A DNA stretch of 64,000 nt from Acanthornis magna (taxonomy: Eukaryota; Chordata; Aves; Passeriformes; Acanthizidae), in assembly GCA_036785705.1 (NCBI GenBank), contig JAWUZG010000013.1:21804501-21868500 (forward strand). The letters are read 5' to 3'. This document shows positions 13,337 through 26,885 of the stretch, piece after piece. The notes beneath the pieces were generated by a model, which worked only from the letters and a program-made list of their open reading frames with translations, did not search any database and was not told the origin of the DNA. Position 1 is the stretch's first letter, and each line of letters begins with the position of its first letter. The position numbers and the translations under genes were made by a program.

Positions 13337-14439
13337 GCTCCCTAAAGTGTCACAGTGTGCTTTAGCACCTGAACTGAGTGGGATTCAGTAAAAGAATTCT
13401 GCTTCTCTGCAATGGATCTCGGGCTCTGCCAGCTCCTCCACGTGCATATATCATCGCTGACTTGCGAAGGAGCGCCGTTGGCTTGAGGGACAGAGGTGCA
13501 CCTCCTGTAATGGCATATTCCACTCTCTGCAGCAACCTTTCTTCTCATATTTCAGAGTTGAAAAAGGCCTGTCAAAAAGGGGCTATTATGAAAGGGAATT
13601 TGAAGACATTCATAAACATCGAGACAGAAAATTGCATTTTCAATATGAGAACCTCAATAGTTAAGGCTACATTTGGGAGATCACTATGGCCCTCTTATTT
13701 TCTGCTTACGCTGTCAAAGTTTGAATTCATGTTGGGTTTTCGAGCAATTCAAACAAAGGATACTTTCATAAACATCCATTTCATAAACTACAGCATATCT
13801 AATTCTTTGGGTTCTGAAGGCTGAGCTGAATGTAGTGTTTGTGGTCTACTGAGAATATGTCTGGAAAACATAAAACAATCTACTAGGTAAGTTACAAAGC
13901 TGTTGACATAGGGAATGAAAATGGAAATTCTGTAGTAGTTTCCTCCATCCCCGGCTTTACGCTGTACTTTGCCTGATGTGAGCTGATTGGTGCCGTATAT
14001 CTTGATGTTAGGATCCCATTTCAGAAATGTTCTGACATTATCTATTTGGCAGTTTGAAAAATAGTATCAAACTCCCAATGCATTTGAGCGCACGTTTCAA
14101 CCCAGCAACCGTAATATCCATTTCCTCCGGTGCAAGAGGCACATTAGGACCAACTCCAAGCGGATTCAATTCGAGGAATGCAATATGTGACTCCACACAA
14201 CTCCACACATGCACACACAGCTTGGCGAGAGGGACCAAAAGGAATTAAAATATGCTTTAATTCCCAGTCCCTCCCAGTGAACACACAGCTCTGTCCCTAC
14301 CAAGGAATGGATGCTGTGAGTTCTGTGGATGCAGTGGCACAGTTGGCACCTCACCTGCCCATGGCACAGGGAGGAATGGAGAGAGGAACCCTCATTTGAA
14401 ATAAAAAGAATTATTAGGAATATTTTCACAAGGGCATGT
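13337..14439. other. Unique flanking sequence, possible conserved element
   Basis: A frame of 148 codons (13378-13824, +) and AT-rich sequence occur here without any recognised repeat. The 13.56-13.95 kb part has the look of conserved non-coding DNA, but I cannot show it. Confidence 0.4.
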
Positions 14440-14708
14440 AGTGATAGGACAAGGGGGAACGGCATTGAGCTGAGGGAGGGCAGGGCTGGATGGGATATTG
14501 AGGAGAAATTTCTCCCTGGGAGGGTGGGCAGGCCCTGGCACAGGTGCCCAGAGCAGCTGTGGCTGCCCCTGGATCCCTGGCAGTGTCCAAGGCCAGGCTG
14601 GACATTGGGGCTTGGAGCAGCCTGGGACAGTGGGAGGTGTCCCTGCCATGGCAGGGGTGGCACTGGGTGGGCTTTAGTCCCTACCAACCCAAACCGCTCA
14701 ATGCTTCT
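14440..14708 (+). mobile_element. CR1 LINE 3' fragment
   Basis: A sense-oriented CR1 starting at GTGATAGGACAAGGGGGAAC and ending at CCAACCCAAACCGCTCAATG. The central 180 bases are almost identical to the copies at 9.1, 18.4, 21.2, 36.7 and 45.3 kb. Confidence 0.94.
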
Positions 14709-17700
14709 GCTGTTTCTCAAATAACTGACAATGATTACCAGCTTGGGCGCATCTCTACCCAGGCTACAATAACCCAGTCCCTTGAAGGATGTGTTCTCTT
14801 GCAAATATGCTTAATATGTCAATAGGAAAAAAACATATGTTGTAAATTTTGCTGTAATAATTATTGGAAATGCTTGAGCCTTGCTGGAATTTGGCAATAG
14901 CTCCACTAAATATAGGACTCCAGGCACACTTAATTTAACAGGAGATTTATCAGTGGTCTTATTGACCCAAAATTCCTCTTATTTAACATTTATAAGCCTT
15001 TTTACCACACAAATTTCTCTGTAGCACAACAGATAAAATTTATACCGGTGAGCTCCACCAATATTGTCAAAACATTTGCCAACAACTTCTGGAATAGAGC
15101 AGCCAGGAGATAACTAAAGCACCTGAAGTAGGGCATATGAAACACCATAACTTTTTACAGTTTTGCCCTAAAGAAAATGAAGCCAATCTCTGCTAATATC
15201 CCTTTCATTTACACGCTTTGCTATGAGATTTCCCTGAAGGCATTAGTGGCTGGCAAACAACTCCCAGCACCTTGATTACAGGAAATCATATTTCTCCCAA
15301 TCCCAAGCTTCTTCATAAGTACTGAAAATGCTTTGCCTACTAAAATACATTTTCTTAACTTAACAGTAATTCTACACCCAATTTCCTTCCTCTCCCAGCA
15401 CAGGAACCACTTGTATTCCTGCTCAATATATCCCAACTCCTGCTTCGCTCTTAGGTTTTTCAACAGAGATGACTCCATGCTTCCACATTAAAAGTGGGAT
15501 CAAACAAGCCTGGAGAATATTTTTGGGGAAGAGGGAGAGAAAAACATTTATTAGCAAGGGTTACAAAGTATTTAAAAAATGATGGCAATTTTAAACATAC
15601 AGATTTTTATCTGAATTCCCTTGAATTTAAAGAATTATGGGGATTTGAAATCTCCCAAGTGCTCTGACCCAGAGTGACGGGTGAGCCCCAGAAAATCACA
15701 CATCTTCAGAACAACCCTTGGACCTCTTTTTTGCACACGGATCACAACCCAAGCCATCAAAATTTAACTCCTCAGCCTCATATACCCATCAAGTTGCAGT
15801 TCCCAGTGATTCCCAGTGATTCCCAGTGACCCTGGTGCTTCCCAGCATTTCCCATCAATTAAAGCACAGGGACAAGCTCCCAATATGCTGCGAACAAAAG
15901 TTTGGTGCAAGAGATTACTTCTATTATTAAAAACCTGTTAAGGAACCAGACTTGGAGTGTTTTCACACACACACACTCTCCTTCAGGGCCAATTAAAGCA
16001 CATAATGTGCCCAGATCAAACAGCCAGCTCTGCATGGACAGGAATATTTCCAGATTTAAATTTGCAGGACGCATCCCTGCTGTTGAGAAAACACGAGCAT
16101 CTTGGCATACAAAATCCCAGTTTCTGGGTTCATTCAGCCTGCTCTATTTTTTTTTTATTTTTTTTTTTAATTTTTCCTGGTGATTCTAGATGTGAAAGGC
16201 AAGCCTTATTTACTGGCTGAAGTGAACTCACACCAGGTGATATTGCTGGGGCTCTCTGCAGCTGAGGAGAGGCCAGCGGAGCAGAGGAAGTGCTCCAGGC
16301 CAGATTCTGACTCACTACAGCACATACACACAAAGGCAGGAGTATTTTAATGCCTCTGCTCCAATCTGACAATTTTCTCTGGGGGGAAATTAAGGATGTA
16401 CAAGTGAGGTCCAAATCACAGTGATTTTCAATCCTGCATCTTCCCTGAGCTCCATCTGTTTGTGTCTGCCTGGCCACAGGGTCCTTCCAGCTCCAGTGCC
16501 CAAGTCTCTCCTCCACAGCAGATGCTGCAGAAAGGAGATGCTTCCAGGGGTTAGTCCTTAACAAGGAATTTAATCCAGGCTGAAATATTTGTGAATTCAC
16601 TTCTCAAGGCATTTAATAAAAACCCTCCTTTTCAGTTTTTCATCCCACCCCATCACAATCTTTGACTGCAAAGTTCACGTGTTGGTTTAAGCCTTGGTTT
16701 GCTTGGATGCAAATCCACGCGCTGGTGCTGGAAGACAGCTACAGACAGATGCTCCAGTCTTGGGAAAATACCATCCTGTCCCTGAAAATGCCACATTAAA
16801 TGAGCAATTAATAACTAATAAAGTTAAGAACTGAAAGGAAAGGCGATGTCTTATAAGAAGCAGACTGAAATAAAATAAAAACTGAGACAAAATGCCTTGA
16901 ATGAAAAACAAAGGTATTGGACATGACTGAAAAACATTTTCGAAATTTTGTGCCTTCTTACAGGATCAATGTTATGCAAATTCCTTCATAAGCTTTAGTA
17001 TTAGTGAACTAGACTGGATGTCATCACTGAATGCTGGAATTCTCCATGGAGAAAATTAGACACATCTAACACATTAGACACCTCTGTCCCTTATTGTTAA
17101 AGGACAGAAAACCCAAAAGTTCAGTGCTTGAAAGGAGACTTGAAGTAACAAAGATCCCAATCTGGCCAGCAGAAGGGTTAGAGATTTGAATAAGATATTC
17201 ATAATTCTGAGGGCAGAGTGAGCACTGGTCAGAAGCACCTTTTTTACCTCCTTTATAAACAGGAATACATGGCACTTAATCAAGTTCCAATGCAGCAAAG
17301 TTGGAAACGGCACAGAGAAACTTTCCTTTATAGTGCAAACACACAACTTGCGGATCCCCTGCCAAAGCCCAAGATGGTAGGATTTGAGAAAGCCTGGATA
17401 TTTTACATTCCCTATTCAAGCCTGTTATAATGCAAACTAAAATCATATTAAAGATAATCAATTTTCATGCTCCAGGCAATAAGGAGATCACCTTGGGAGA
17501 AGAGGCAGAGAAGATTAATATGTATTTTGGGGAGGTTTCCACTTATAATAAAGTTTCAGGAACTGGCTACTTTTCTGACAAGGATATCAGGACAGAAAGA
17601 ATATTCCAGCCAACTGAGAATAACTATTTCTAGGGTATCCCATCCAGTACAGAGCTTATGATTTTTTATTTAGAGATGAGATCAACCTCATATAAGCCAT

Positions 17701-18315
17701 CGTTTAAAGTGGCAGCATCTTTGATCAACCATTAAACCAAGCTTCATTAGAACTAGGGAAAAGCTTCATTTTCTCATCAGTAACTGTCAGTTGCTCCAGT
17801 ACAACTATTTTCAACTGTATTGGGGAACCTTCTGCACCTTGGACCATATTTTATATATTTTTTAGAATCAGATTTAACACACACAGACACTATCTCAATG
17901 CTGTTAATTCTGTATTTATTTACATATTTTCCTAATGAGAAGAAAGGATTTCCAGAATTCTGCAATGACTTTTTAAATATTGCTCTCATCCTTCCCACGT
18001 GGATTCCTCCATTTTGTGGCAGTTTGAGTCATATAGAAAAACTCATAAAATTTTTGCTGATGCAACTCAGATTGAGACTGAAAAATTCTCCAGCTTGAAA
18101 ATTAGCGGTTTCTTGCTGCAAACTTTACTGGCATTTCATCTCCTATTCTTTTGGTTTTTATTACCTCAAATAAACCTCACTGTAACTTCACTTTTCTTTG
18201 GCACTTCATTTCTTATCTCCTCAATGTCTCATTTAGGAATTGTATTTACCAAATGCTTCTCCTTCTGCAAACTCAGCTCTAATTCCCTGTCCTCACCCTC
18301 ACCCTTAACTTTGTA
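14709..18315. other. Unique sequence upstream of the CpG island
   Basis: AT-rich unique DNA with no recognised exon, RNA gene or interspersed repeat. It contains a 10-bp tandem triplet at 15801-15830 and T-rich runs at about 16147-16172. The 3.6 kb without a CR1 is longer than the usual gap in the left half. Confidence 0.5.
15801..15830. repeat. Three tandem 10-bp units
   Basis: TCCCAGTGAT is repeated twice and followed by TCCCAGTGAC, all in register. Confidence 0.9.
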
Positions 18316-18702
18316 AATCCCACAATCCCAGACTGGTTTGGGCTGGAAGTGACCCCAAAGCCCACCCAGTGCCACCCCTGCCATGGCAGGGACACCTCCC
18401 ACTGTCCCAGGCTGCTCCAAGCCCCAATGTCCAGCCTGGCCTTGGACACTGCCAGGGATCCAGGGGCAGCCACAGCTGCTCTGGGCACCTGTGCCAGGGC
18501 CTGCCCACCCTCCCAGGCAGGAATACCTTCCCAATGTCCCATCTAAATCTCCCCACTTCCAGCTTAAAGCTGTTCCCCTTTTTCCGTCCCTCCATCCCTT
18601 GTCCCCAGTCCCTCTCCAGCTCTCCTGGAGCCCCTTTGGGCACCGACAGGGGCCCTGAGGTTTCCCTGGAGCGTCCTCCTCTCCACCTGAACACCCCCAG
18701 CA
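18316..18702 (-). mobile_element. CR1 LINE 3' fragment abutting the CpG island
   Basis: An antisense CR1 whose 3' tail lies on the left (CCCAGACTGGTTTGGGCTGG). It runs for nearly 390 bases up to the first CpG-rich bases of the MGMT island. It supplies most of the 412-codon minus-strand frame at 18229-19467, which is therefore not a gene. Confidence 0.94.
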
Positions 18703-18704
18703 GT

Positions 18705-19640
18705 GTCGGGGCGCACAGATCGCTGTTTCGGGATGGATTTTTACAGAAATCCGCATTTTCCCACGCTGGCGCTCCGGCCCGGCCGCGCTGGCCGCCAGCC
18801 GGGCAGCCCCAGCGAGCTCCATCGGGCCGATCCCCTCCGCTCCGGCCATGCAGGCGCTGAGCAAGGGCAAGACTCTTCCCGGATCCCTCCTGGCTCTTCC
18901 GGGAGCTGCGGGACCTGCCCGGCTCTGCCTCTTCCCCTTCCCCCGCCCGGCTACGGCTTCCGGGCGGCCCCGGCCCCGCCCCGGCAGCGCGGCCTGGGCG
19001 AGCGGCCGCGGGCAGCACCGGCACGGGCAGGTGCGGGGCTGGGGCCGCCAGGGCCAGCCAGGGACAGCCAGGGCCAGCCAGAGACAGCCAGGGACAGCCA
19101 GAGACATCCAGGGACGGCCAGGGACAGCCAGAGCCGGCGGGACTGGCAGGGGGAGGCAGGGATTGGCAGCGTGGGCCGGCGCGCTGAGCGCTCCCGCCGT
19201 GGGAAGCGGGGGATGCTCGGCCCGGCCCGGCCCGCCGGGGTCGGGGCTGCGGGCGAGCCCGGCCTCCCAGAATGTGCTGGTGTTCCTTGGAATACTGCTG
19301 CGGCTGGGGGGATGGATGGATGGCTGGCAGGGCTCGGGGTCACGGCAGTTTCCGTGGAAAGGCCCCACGGTGGTTGCTCCGGGGCTGTCCCGAGCGCGGT
19401 GCTGCGCCCCGGGCGGGGCCGAGGCCGCGGCTGCGGCAGGGCGGTGCTCCGAGCAGCTGAGCTGCACCCAAATTACTGCCCAGGAGCTTTCCCCGAGAGG
19501 TTATTCCCTCGGTGAGAATATTCCAGAAGCACGTGGGCACAGTGCCGTGTGCGTGGGGATCGCCCTGCTGGAGCAGGGAGGTGGGAGCGCATGTCCCGCT
19601 GTGGTCCCTCCCAGCCTGACCCGCTCTGTAATACATAGCG
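18705..19640 (+). promoter_or_regulatory. MGMT: CpG island, probable MGMT promoter and non-coding first exon
   Basis: This is the only long stretch of the window that is strongly GC-rich and full of CpG. It lies 7-8 kb upstream of the exon that carries the MGMT start codon, where a vertebrate housekeeping promoter is expected. Two ETS-type CTTCCGGG motifs (18896-18903 and 18957-18964) and a GC box (18974-18982) mark a likely initiation zone; no TATA box is evident. Possible first-exon donors are GGGCAG|GTGCGG after 19030 and CTCG|GTGAGA after 19511; I cannot choose between them. Human MGMT also starts from a CpG island with a short first exon, and methylation of that island silences the gene. 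An antisense CR1 ends at the left edge. Long frames across the island on both strands are explained by low stop-codon frequency in GC-rich DNA. The promoter call is inference from position and composition. Confidence 0.72.
19041..19140. repeat. 10-bp tandem repeat inside the CpG island
   Basis: About nine consecutive 10-bp units run through this stretch with consensus GGGACAGCCA. Variants are GGGCCAGCCA, GAGACAGCCA, GAGACATCCA and GGGACGGCCA, and there are no indels between 19051 and 19140. It starts 10 bases downstream of a candidate first-exon donor at 19030, so it would sit at the very start of intron 1, or inside exon 1 if the later donor is used. Array length is likely to vary between individuals. 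Confidence 0.85.
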
Positions 19641-21118
19641 AATTAATAGCAAGGTAAAAAATATCCTTTTGCCATTGATATAAAAGCCAAGCTCTGCAGG
19701 TGTTTTGAAATAATTATAATATTGTAACTGCATGCAGCTTTTAAAGCACAGTAAGTGTAAAGAACTATTTAATTTATTTGCCCCTCCCAAATAAACCTTA
19801 TTTTTGGTGGCGTGTATCTTATTTTTGCAGAGTGGAGCTTTTACTGAATGGTAAGGTGCACTCTCTGCAGTGCTTCACTTTGAAAAACCTCCGTTTGATA
19901 TACTGGAGCATTACACTGATGTTGGTGCAGTTGTTTCTCAACTATTTCATATGTCCAGGCTTGTGCTCGCCCTGCACAAGGGACATCTCCTGGAGGGGTC
20001 TGTTGGAGTGACAGAGTTCCTTTGTGAACCTGAAGGTTTTGGCCTCCAAGCACTGCCTGTCCCCATGGTGCTCTGGGGACTAAAACTGGGGATGTGGGCT
20101 TATTCTTTCTGGGGCAAAACCACCCCTTCAGTGCAGGAAACTTCTGAAAACATCATTTTCTCGTGAAAGTTGTCAGTCTGTGATGTAAGTTTTTCATAGT
20201 AAAAGTTTTGTTTGCTTTGTTTTCAAACAGAAGTGTTCAGAATGTGGACAATTCTACCAAAAGCTTCAAGTTTCGGCAGGAAAAAGATGGGGCTGTGTGA
20301 GCTTGCGAGGTGGCTTTGGCAATTCCTATCTGCGTTCCGGCCCATGACAAGTTAATTACACCAATTACTCCAACAACTGAACAGAAGCTCTATAGGAAAC
20401 TGTTGTAGTTAGAGTGCAACTTGTGTTACCGTGGCTACTTTAGCTCTTGATAACTCTGTAATTAACTTGTCAGCACTGTTTAATGCTTCACGTGTGTGGA
20501 GGATCAGTTCAAGGCATCACTGAGGGGATCAGAGCCTGGAGAAGCTCCTACCCTTTGGGAAGGCTCCTGGGGCTGCCCTGAATGGCTCGGTTAAGGATTT
20601 GTGTAGGAAAAGGAGGAGTTTGTTCTGGGAAGTGTGGCTAAGGTGGAAAGGCTGCACCTGAGCAGTCCTGGTTAAACTCACTGGTGGCAGGGGACACACC
20701 CAGAAAACACAGCCAGAAATCCAGAGGAGAACATGTCAAAGGCATGGACGGCTCTTTTTTTCCCATACAATTAGGGTTTTGGAGGAGTGAGAACAGCTAA
20801 TGCTTATGAATTAACCCTCAGGGTGCTGGCTGCTCTGGCAGTGCATAATTCCCTGTCAGCCTTGTCCTCTGCCCCTGGTGACATCCTCACCCAGGATGGC
20901 TGCAGGGTGGCTTCAGCAGGATGGTCCTGCAGGTGTTGGTGCTTCAGGAGTTCAGTGGGAGCTAACTGGAGCTGGAGCTGTGTTTGGGGTGTTCAGCAGC
21001 AGCCTCTAGAACCGTCAGCTGTTCTGCCTGGGACACAGCTGACCTGAATTACACTTCATTTCTGAAAGAAAAAGCTTTTCTGCTTGTGATAGTTGTTAAA
21101 ATCTCTCATTTTGTATTT

Positions 21119-21340
21119 CATAGAACAGTATCACGGAATGGTTTGGGGTGGAGGGGACCTTAAATCCCATCCAGTGCCACCCCTGCCATGGCAGGGACAC
21201 CTCCCACTGTCCCAGGCTGCTCCAAGCCCCAATGTCCAGCCTGGCCTGGGACACTGCCAGGGATCCAGGGGCAGCCACAGCTGCTCTGGGCACCTGTGCC
21301 AGGGCCTGCCCACCCTCACAGGGAGGAATTCCTTCCCCCC
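21119..21340 (-). mobile_element. CR1 LINE 3' fragment
   Basis: An antisense CR1 beginning at the tail sequence ATCACGGAATGGTTTGGGGT and ending at CCTCACAGGGAGGAATTCC. It is inserted in probable MGMT intron 1. Confidence 0.94.
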
Positions 21341-23685
21341 ATAATGATGCACAGGTGGTTCAGTTTTCAAGTTCACTTTTCTCTGTTCCCATGTCAAATT
21401 CCGAACGTGTGAAACTTCCAAATCCATCCGCAGGTATTAATATTCCCTGTGACACTTCAGAGCTGTCCTGCATTGGGATGCTCCTGTTCACAGAGCTGGA
21501 GCAGTCAGCAGCCTCCTCTCAGCCTGTTCCCAGAAGGTGTAGGGGAGCTGGAAACACATCCCAGCCGTGGCATAACTCGGAGGAGCCAGCACTTGTTAAC
21601 TCTATTTGTTTTTATTATGGACATCGATCTGCCAGTCGCAATAATGCATTTATGGACATTTTTCTGCAAGCGCAGCGCTGGTGGCAGTTTTTACTGACAA
21701 CTTGAGTCATCTGGACAGGAGTTGAAAATACGTTTATTTTATTGACGGATTGTGCAATTCTCTCGTTTACCCAGTGTTCATAAGATATCTGGACCGGTGA
21801 GGAGAATGTAATTAATGGGAAAATGGAGGATAAAGTTTTAATTTTGGGAGGTTTGGAATCTTTTAGGTAGTGACAGGTTTCAGCGTGTGTTTGGGGTGGT
21901 TTTGGGAGTTTTAACTTCATTAATGTTGTAATTACAAAGTGAAAGGTTTGATGTCCTTGCAGCACAATTCCAGACCTGAATTTCCTCCCTCTGCTGATAG
22001 CTGGGAATGTTACTGGCTGGTAGTGGTGCTAATTTATCGGAAGGTGTAATGGAAGAAATGGAAGAAAAAACCCTATTAAATTTAGTCACCTGTATTTCTG
22101 ACACTTCACTCAGTGCAGGTGTGTTTGGACCAGCTTGAAGTTAAGCACAGAGCTGGAGGAACAAGAAAAGTATAAAACCAAACCTGTGCAGAAGTATTTT
22201 TCATAAATGCAAAATGCAGTTTTAACACTGAGCTGCTTGTGGTCCAGGCAACTGCTTAAAATGTATTTGAATGTCAGTAAAGGTTGTGTGGGTTTGGATT
22301 TTAAGGAAGTGAGTAATTGTAAAAGTTGTTTGGAATATGTCACTATTTTGATGCCATTTAGTTATCCTTTTTTGAGTTGCTTCCTTATTTAGTATTTTGT
22401 ATCAGCAGAGCTGAAGTGCCATGTCCTGATAGCTGTCAGGAGTCTCAGTTTATATGCAGCCAAATTAAATGATGGAGATAATTTCAGGTATCTTTTCAAG
22501 TCACTTTTAGAGCTTGGACATGCAGCTGAAATTCTCTCTGATGCAGCAGAGGTTCTGAAGGTGATTAAAAATACCTGAACAAGTCACCTCTTATTGCAAA
22601 GAAGAAGAGGGGAGTTAATTGAAATAAAGGTTCTGACTTCTCTGTGCTTTGAGTGAAATAGGAATTAAATATTAAAATAGCAGCATTGGCCAAGGGCCTG
22701 GAGTCTTGAGCAGCCTAGCAGAGGGGAATAAAGAGTAATTTGAGTTTTGGTCTGATGGGTGCATTTTAGCTTTTCATTTTTATACAAATGCCACCTTTTA
22801 GTGCAGATTAATGCAATCAGTATTTTAATATATATATTAGCACAGCCCACTGGAGTCAGAGTGGTTTTGTTGTCTGAATCCTGCCATCTCCATGCTCCAC
22901 GGGCAGATTTAAGTCCCTCCAGGTAACCCTGCATGAGCAGATAGCAAGAATTAGTGCTGTCTTGTCAATGCTGCTGCTGCATAATCATCATCAGGAATAC
23001 TGAAATTATCTGAGTGCTTTAGATCAGTCAGCACAAGGCAAACAACGCTGTTATCTTGCCTTGTTTGTACATTCAAGTGTGCAGAAGGTCTGTTAATTAG
23101 TTACACTTTTTAATAAACACCTAAAGTATACTTAAGGCCCTGTTCAAAGATTAATTTCTCTGTTTCACAGAATCAAACCAGCAGATGAATGTTCAGCATG
23201 TGGCGGTACATGGGCGGCACGAGGCTGCTGGTGGTGCCAGGACACTTCCAGTGTCACCCATGTCCTGGGGAAACAAACCCCAAAACTTCATATTCCCTTC
23301 ACTGGGCTCTGCTGGGTTTGAGGATGAGCAGATGGGATGTAGTGGGAGGGGTGGGGGGAAAAGGGAAATCCCCAGAAATACCTCTTGTTCTTGGCTGACT
23401 TCATGAAATATGAAGATTTCTGCTTGTTGGAGTTTATTCAAGCTGGCCACAGTTGTTGGTTTTGGGGTTTTTAGTGGTTTAGGTTTTTTATGGAATATAA
23501 AAGAATTAATTGGTTTTGAATCCAGCTTAATGGACCTGGATCATCATTTCTTTTTTTACTTTGAGGTTTAGGCAGTGAGATGGAAATAAACTCTGGGTTC
23601 TATGGCCAGGGTTGTGATTTAAGGAAGTGAAATTGAGACCCAGCAAGGCAAAGTGCTTCATCTGAAACAAACTTCTAAAATTAAT

Positions 23686-23870
23686 CATAGCATCATAGAA
23701 TGGTTTGGGTTGGAAGGGATTTAAACACCATCTGTTCCCACACCTTCCACTGTCCCAAGTTGCTCCAAGCCCCAATGTCCAACCTGGCTTTGGACATTTC
23801 CAGGGATCCAGGGGCAGCCACAGCTGCTCTGGGCACCTGTGCCAGGGCCTCTCCTCCCTCACAGGGAGGT
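23686..23870 (-). mobile_element. CR1 LINE 3' fragment
   Basis: An antisense CR1 with tail CATCATAGAATGGTTTGGGT. The CCATGGCAGGGG box is missing, and several substitutions make it one of the older copies in intron 1. Confidence 0.9.
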
Positions 23871-26800
23871 AAAAAATGCTTGTTTCATTATTTTTTTAAA
23901 ATACACCAATAGTACTATTTTCACTGATTGCGTGAGTTTAATGTGCCTTATTTTATATTATTGTTAATGCACCTGGCCCTGGATTTAAATGCTTTTCAGT
24001 TGCCTTTTTGTGCCATTATATTTGATTCCATAGCGAGACTTTCTAAGAATATGATTAACCCTCTGGGTCATCTTATAATGTAATTATTAATGATTGATTC
24101 TGTTTATCCTTGGGATCAATATGAGAAGCAAAAATGGTTTGGCATATATTTGGGGTTGATTTCTTACATTCAGTAAACATGATCTGGTGACAAGACTGGT
24201 ATTGGTTTATTACTCGGAACGTGTTTGATGAATCTGAAGTGTGTAATTAGTTTTATATAATGATGGTGATATGTGGGGTTTTTTACATGACTTATGTTAA
24301 TATGGCCAATAGTGTTAACATCTCCTGCCACTAATAGTTAGGGTGGGGATGTATAGTAATTGATCTTCCTGGGAGTGCTGTAATGTAAAAACAATTCCGG
24401 CTGTTTGAAGTATATTTTACAAGTGTGCATTGGGCCTTTGGGATGTTATACTGAAAAACCCAATTGTACAGTTACCATGGGAACCCAATTAGAATAGATT
24501 GCTGGATTTTTTTTTTTTTCCCAGGCTTTCATCTTGACCAAAAATCTAATGTACTTTAAATGTTTTCGTATGGAATTTTGTTCATACAGTCACTTGGTGT
24601 AATGGCTGGTTTTTAATTTTAGTGCTGAACCAGAGTGTTCTGTTGAGGATCCCGAGGACTTATCCTTCAAGGAGAATCTTCCTTTAGTCTTTAAAAGTTG
24701 ATGAACTGAGAAAAAAATACTTTTTATTAATCTGAGTTCTTACTGCCATCTCATGTACTCGTCAGGCTGCAGTCCTGTGGGGAAAAAAGCAGGGAAGTAT
24801 CTCAAAGCCCAAGGACTTCTGTTCTAGATCATCAGCAAAACATGGCTGAAGAATTTCCTGCCCTTCAAGGATCTGTTTTTGATGTCACCTCTGGCTTTTC
24901 CTTCCCTTTTTGTCTGCTGACATCCGGAGGTTTGGGATGCTCGGAGGCTGGGGCTGGGATGTGTTTGCTTCGGGCGCTGTTCAGCAGCTGCAGGTGTTTG
25001 TGTATGTCCCAGGTGTCTCCTGCTCCCTCAGCAGAGGTTTTGGGGAGCTTGGGGACATCTGCTGGAAAGGCCAAGGAGATGGAGATGGACATCACTGGTC
25101 CTTGCAGCAGCTCTGACCTACTGAGGATATTGACAAATTTCTCTGTTTTTTTCTTTTTCCACATTATTTGTTAATCCCTTCAGTAATCCCACTCTGCAAA
25201 TGCAGGAGGGAATTTTCCATTTTGGTGAAGTGATTGCTGGCGTGAAAGTTTCAGTTTTTTGAGGTTTGATTCTGCTGTCTCAGTTTCCAGACCTTGGAAT
25301 GGCATCACTGAATTTGGTCAGTGTGTGTCGTTCCACAGAGGTTTTGGATTCTTGCCTTCCAAGTCAGCCTTGGGAGAACCCTTCAGCTCAGCGTGGAATA
25401 TTGACCTCCTCCAGCAAGACAGGTCTAGGTGCATTTTGGAGTGGTGATCTGGACTTTCCAAGGGTCTTGGATGTTTTCCCCAATCTGCCTGTCAGAAGTC
25501 TTTTAGCCGCCGTGGTTTGGATATTTTTGGCTGTGCCCCAATTCTTGTCACCCAAGGAAAACCTTGTTGGGTGAGCAGATGGAGCTCAGCCAGGCTTTGA
25601 AATGAGCTTCTGGATAAATCTGATTATTGAGTCAAAAATTTCAGCTTTGTTCTTCAGGAGAATCTGAAAAAACTGAGCATTGCTGGGTGCTTTGAAAGAC
25701 ATGACTCTGAACTGACGTAGAAATAAATTGCTGTTTTATTTTTAGCTCTATCGCAGATATTTTAAGTAATATTATTAGATTGCTCATCTGCCTGACCTGC
25801 ATTTAAAAATGCAGTGAGCTCTCTTTGCAATACCTGCCTTGTTACTATAGTTAAAATACTAATTATCCATCTTAATTTTAAACACTTAAACTAATTTAAG
25901 ACGTAATATTAAGATTAAATGTTGCCCTTTGCTTTTAAGTGGTTGGGAAGTGGCCGTGTGTTCTGTCAGTGCCTTGGACTTCAAAGCTCGGTGTGTTGGA
26001 GATGCCTTGGAGAGCCTGGGCTGTTCTACAATTTCATTTTTAAGAGATTTATCATTGCTGAAGTGGATACAGTTATCCCTGCCCACGGAGTAGCGAGTTC
26101 CTGACTTAAATGGAGCAGTTCCCGTTGAGGCTGGCTGGGAGTCAGGATTCTGAAGCTGAGCTTTGGCACATTATCTCCCTGGTTTTAAAAATTACAGTGT
26201 TTATACCACATCTTTCAAAGACAGAGTGATCTTGGCTAAGTGGCACTAAAAAAAAAAACAATAGAGGGGGGAGCTAAATGCCAAAGAAATAGGAAATATC
26301 CTTTATTTCCAAGGGGAGACCAGAGAGGAACAAGTTGTATTTTTTAATTATATAAATAATGTTAAAGGCTAGAATTATAATAATTGAAGTTAAAATGTTT
26401 TAGGTACTCAGTGGTGTGAAATCTGTACTTTTAAACCCAGAATATATCACAATCACTTGCTTTAAAATCACTTTCATGCCTTAAAATGTGGCATTTCCTA
26501 AATTACAAAAGGCTCTTTATTTTACTCAGTCACTTAGAAGTACGTGACAGCCTGTAAAATTTTTTTCAATTAATACTTTTATCTTTTGAGGCATTTTTAT
26601 TCCAAATATCAGAGTTGTGCAGTGCTTGTTGTGGAAGAACTCTTCAATGTGCCATCTGTTGATTTTTTGTTTGACTCGTGACAAGTGGGTGACTTGCCAT
26701 TGAAATTCCACGTTGTTTGTAAAACACCGAACTCCCTTTGGAAATTCTGTACACTGAAACTTAGAGCTCATTTAAAAACTGATACAGAGGTGGTTACAGC

Positions 26801-26885
26801 AGAAGTGATCCTATGGATATTCAGTTCTTCCTGTGGAATTCAAATTTAATAAATCTAATTGGGAATTTTTTTTTTTTCCTTACAG

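Larger units (their letters stand above)
19641..26885 (+). other. MGMT: Probable MGMT intron 1
   Basis: This lies between the CpG island and the start-codon exon. Apart from two antisense CR1 copies (21119-21340 and 23686-23870) it is unique, moderately AT-rich sequence. The stretches 19.64-21.1, 21.3-23.7 and 23.9-26.9 kb show no convincing exon, RNA gene or repeat beyond short homopolymer runs. Confidence 0.6.

Noticed and set aside
18229..19467. 412-codon open frame on the minus strand
   Set aside because: The right part is GC-rich CpG-island DNA with few stops, and the left part is an antisense CR1 with the same peptide stretches as other CR1 copies. No conserved protein is visible.
18703..19657. 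270- and 269-codon + strand frames in the CpG island, one starting at ATG 18848
   Set aside because: They are low-complexity Gly/Ala/Arg/Pro peptides from GC-rich DNA and the 10-bp array. The MGMT reading frame in the next exon is not continuous with the 18848 frame through the donor at 19030.
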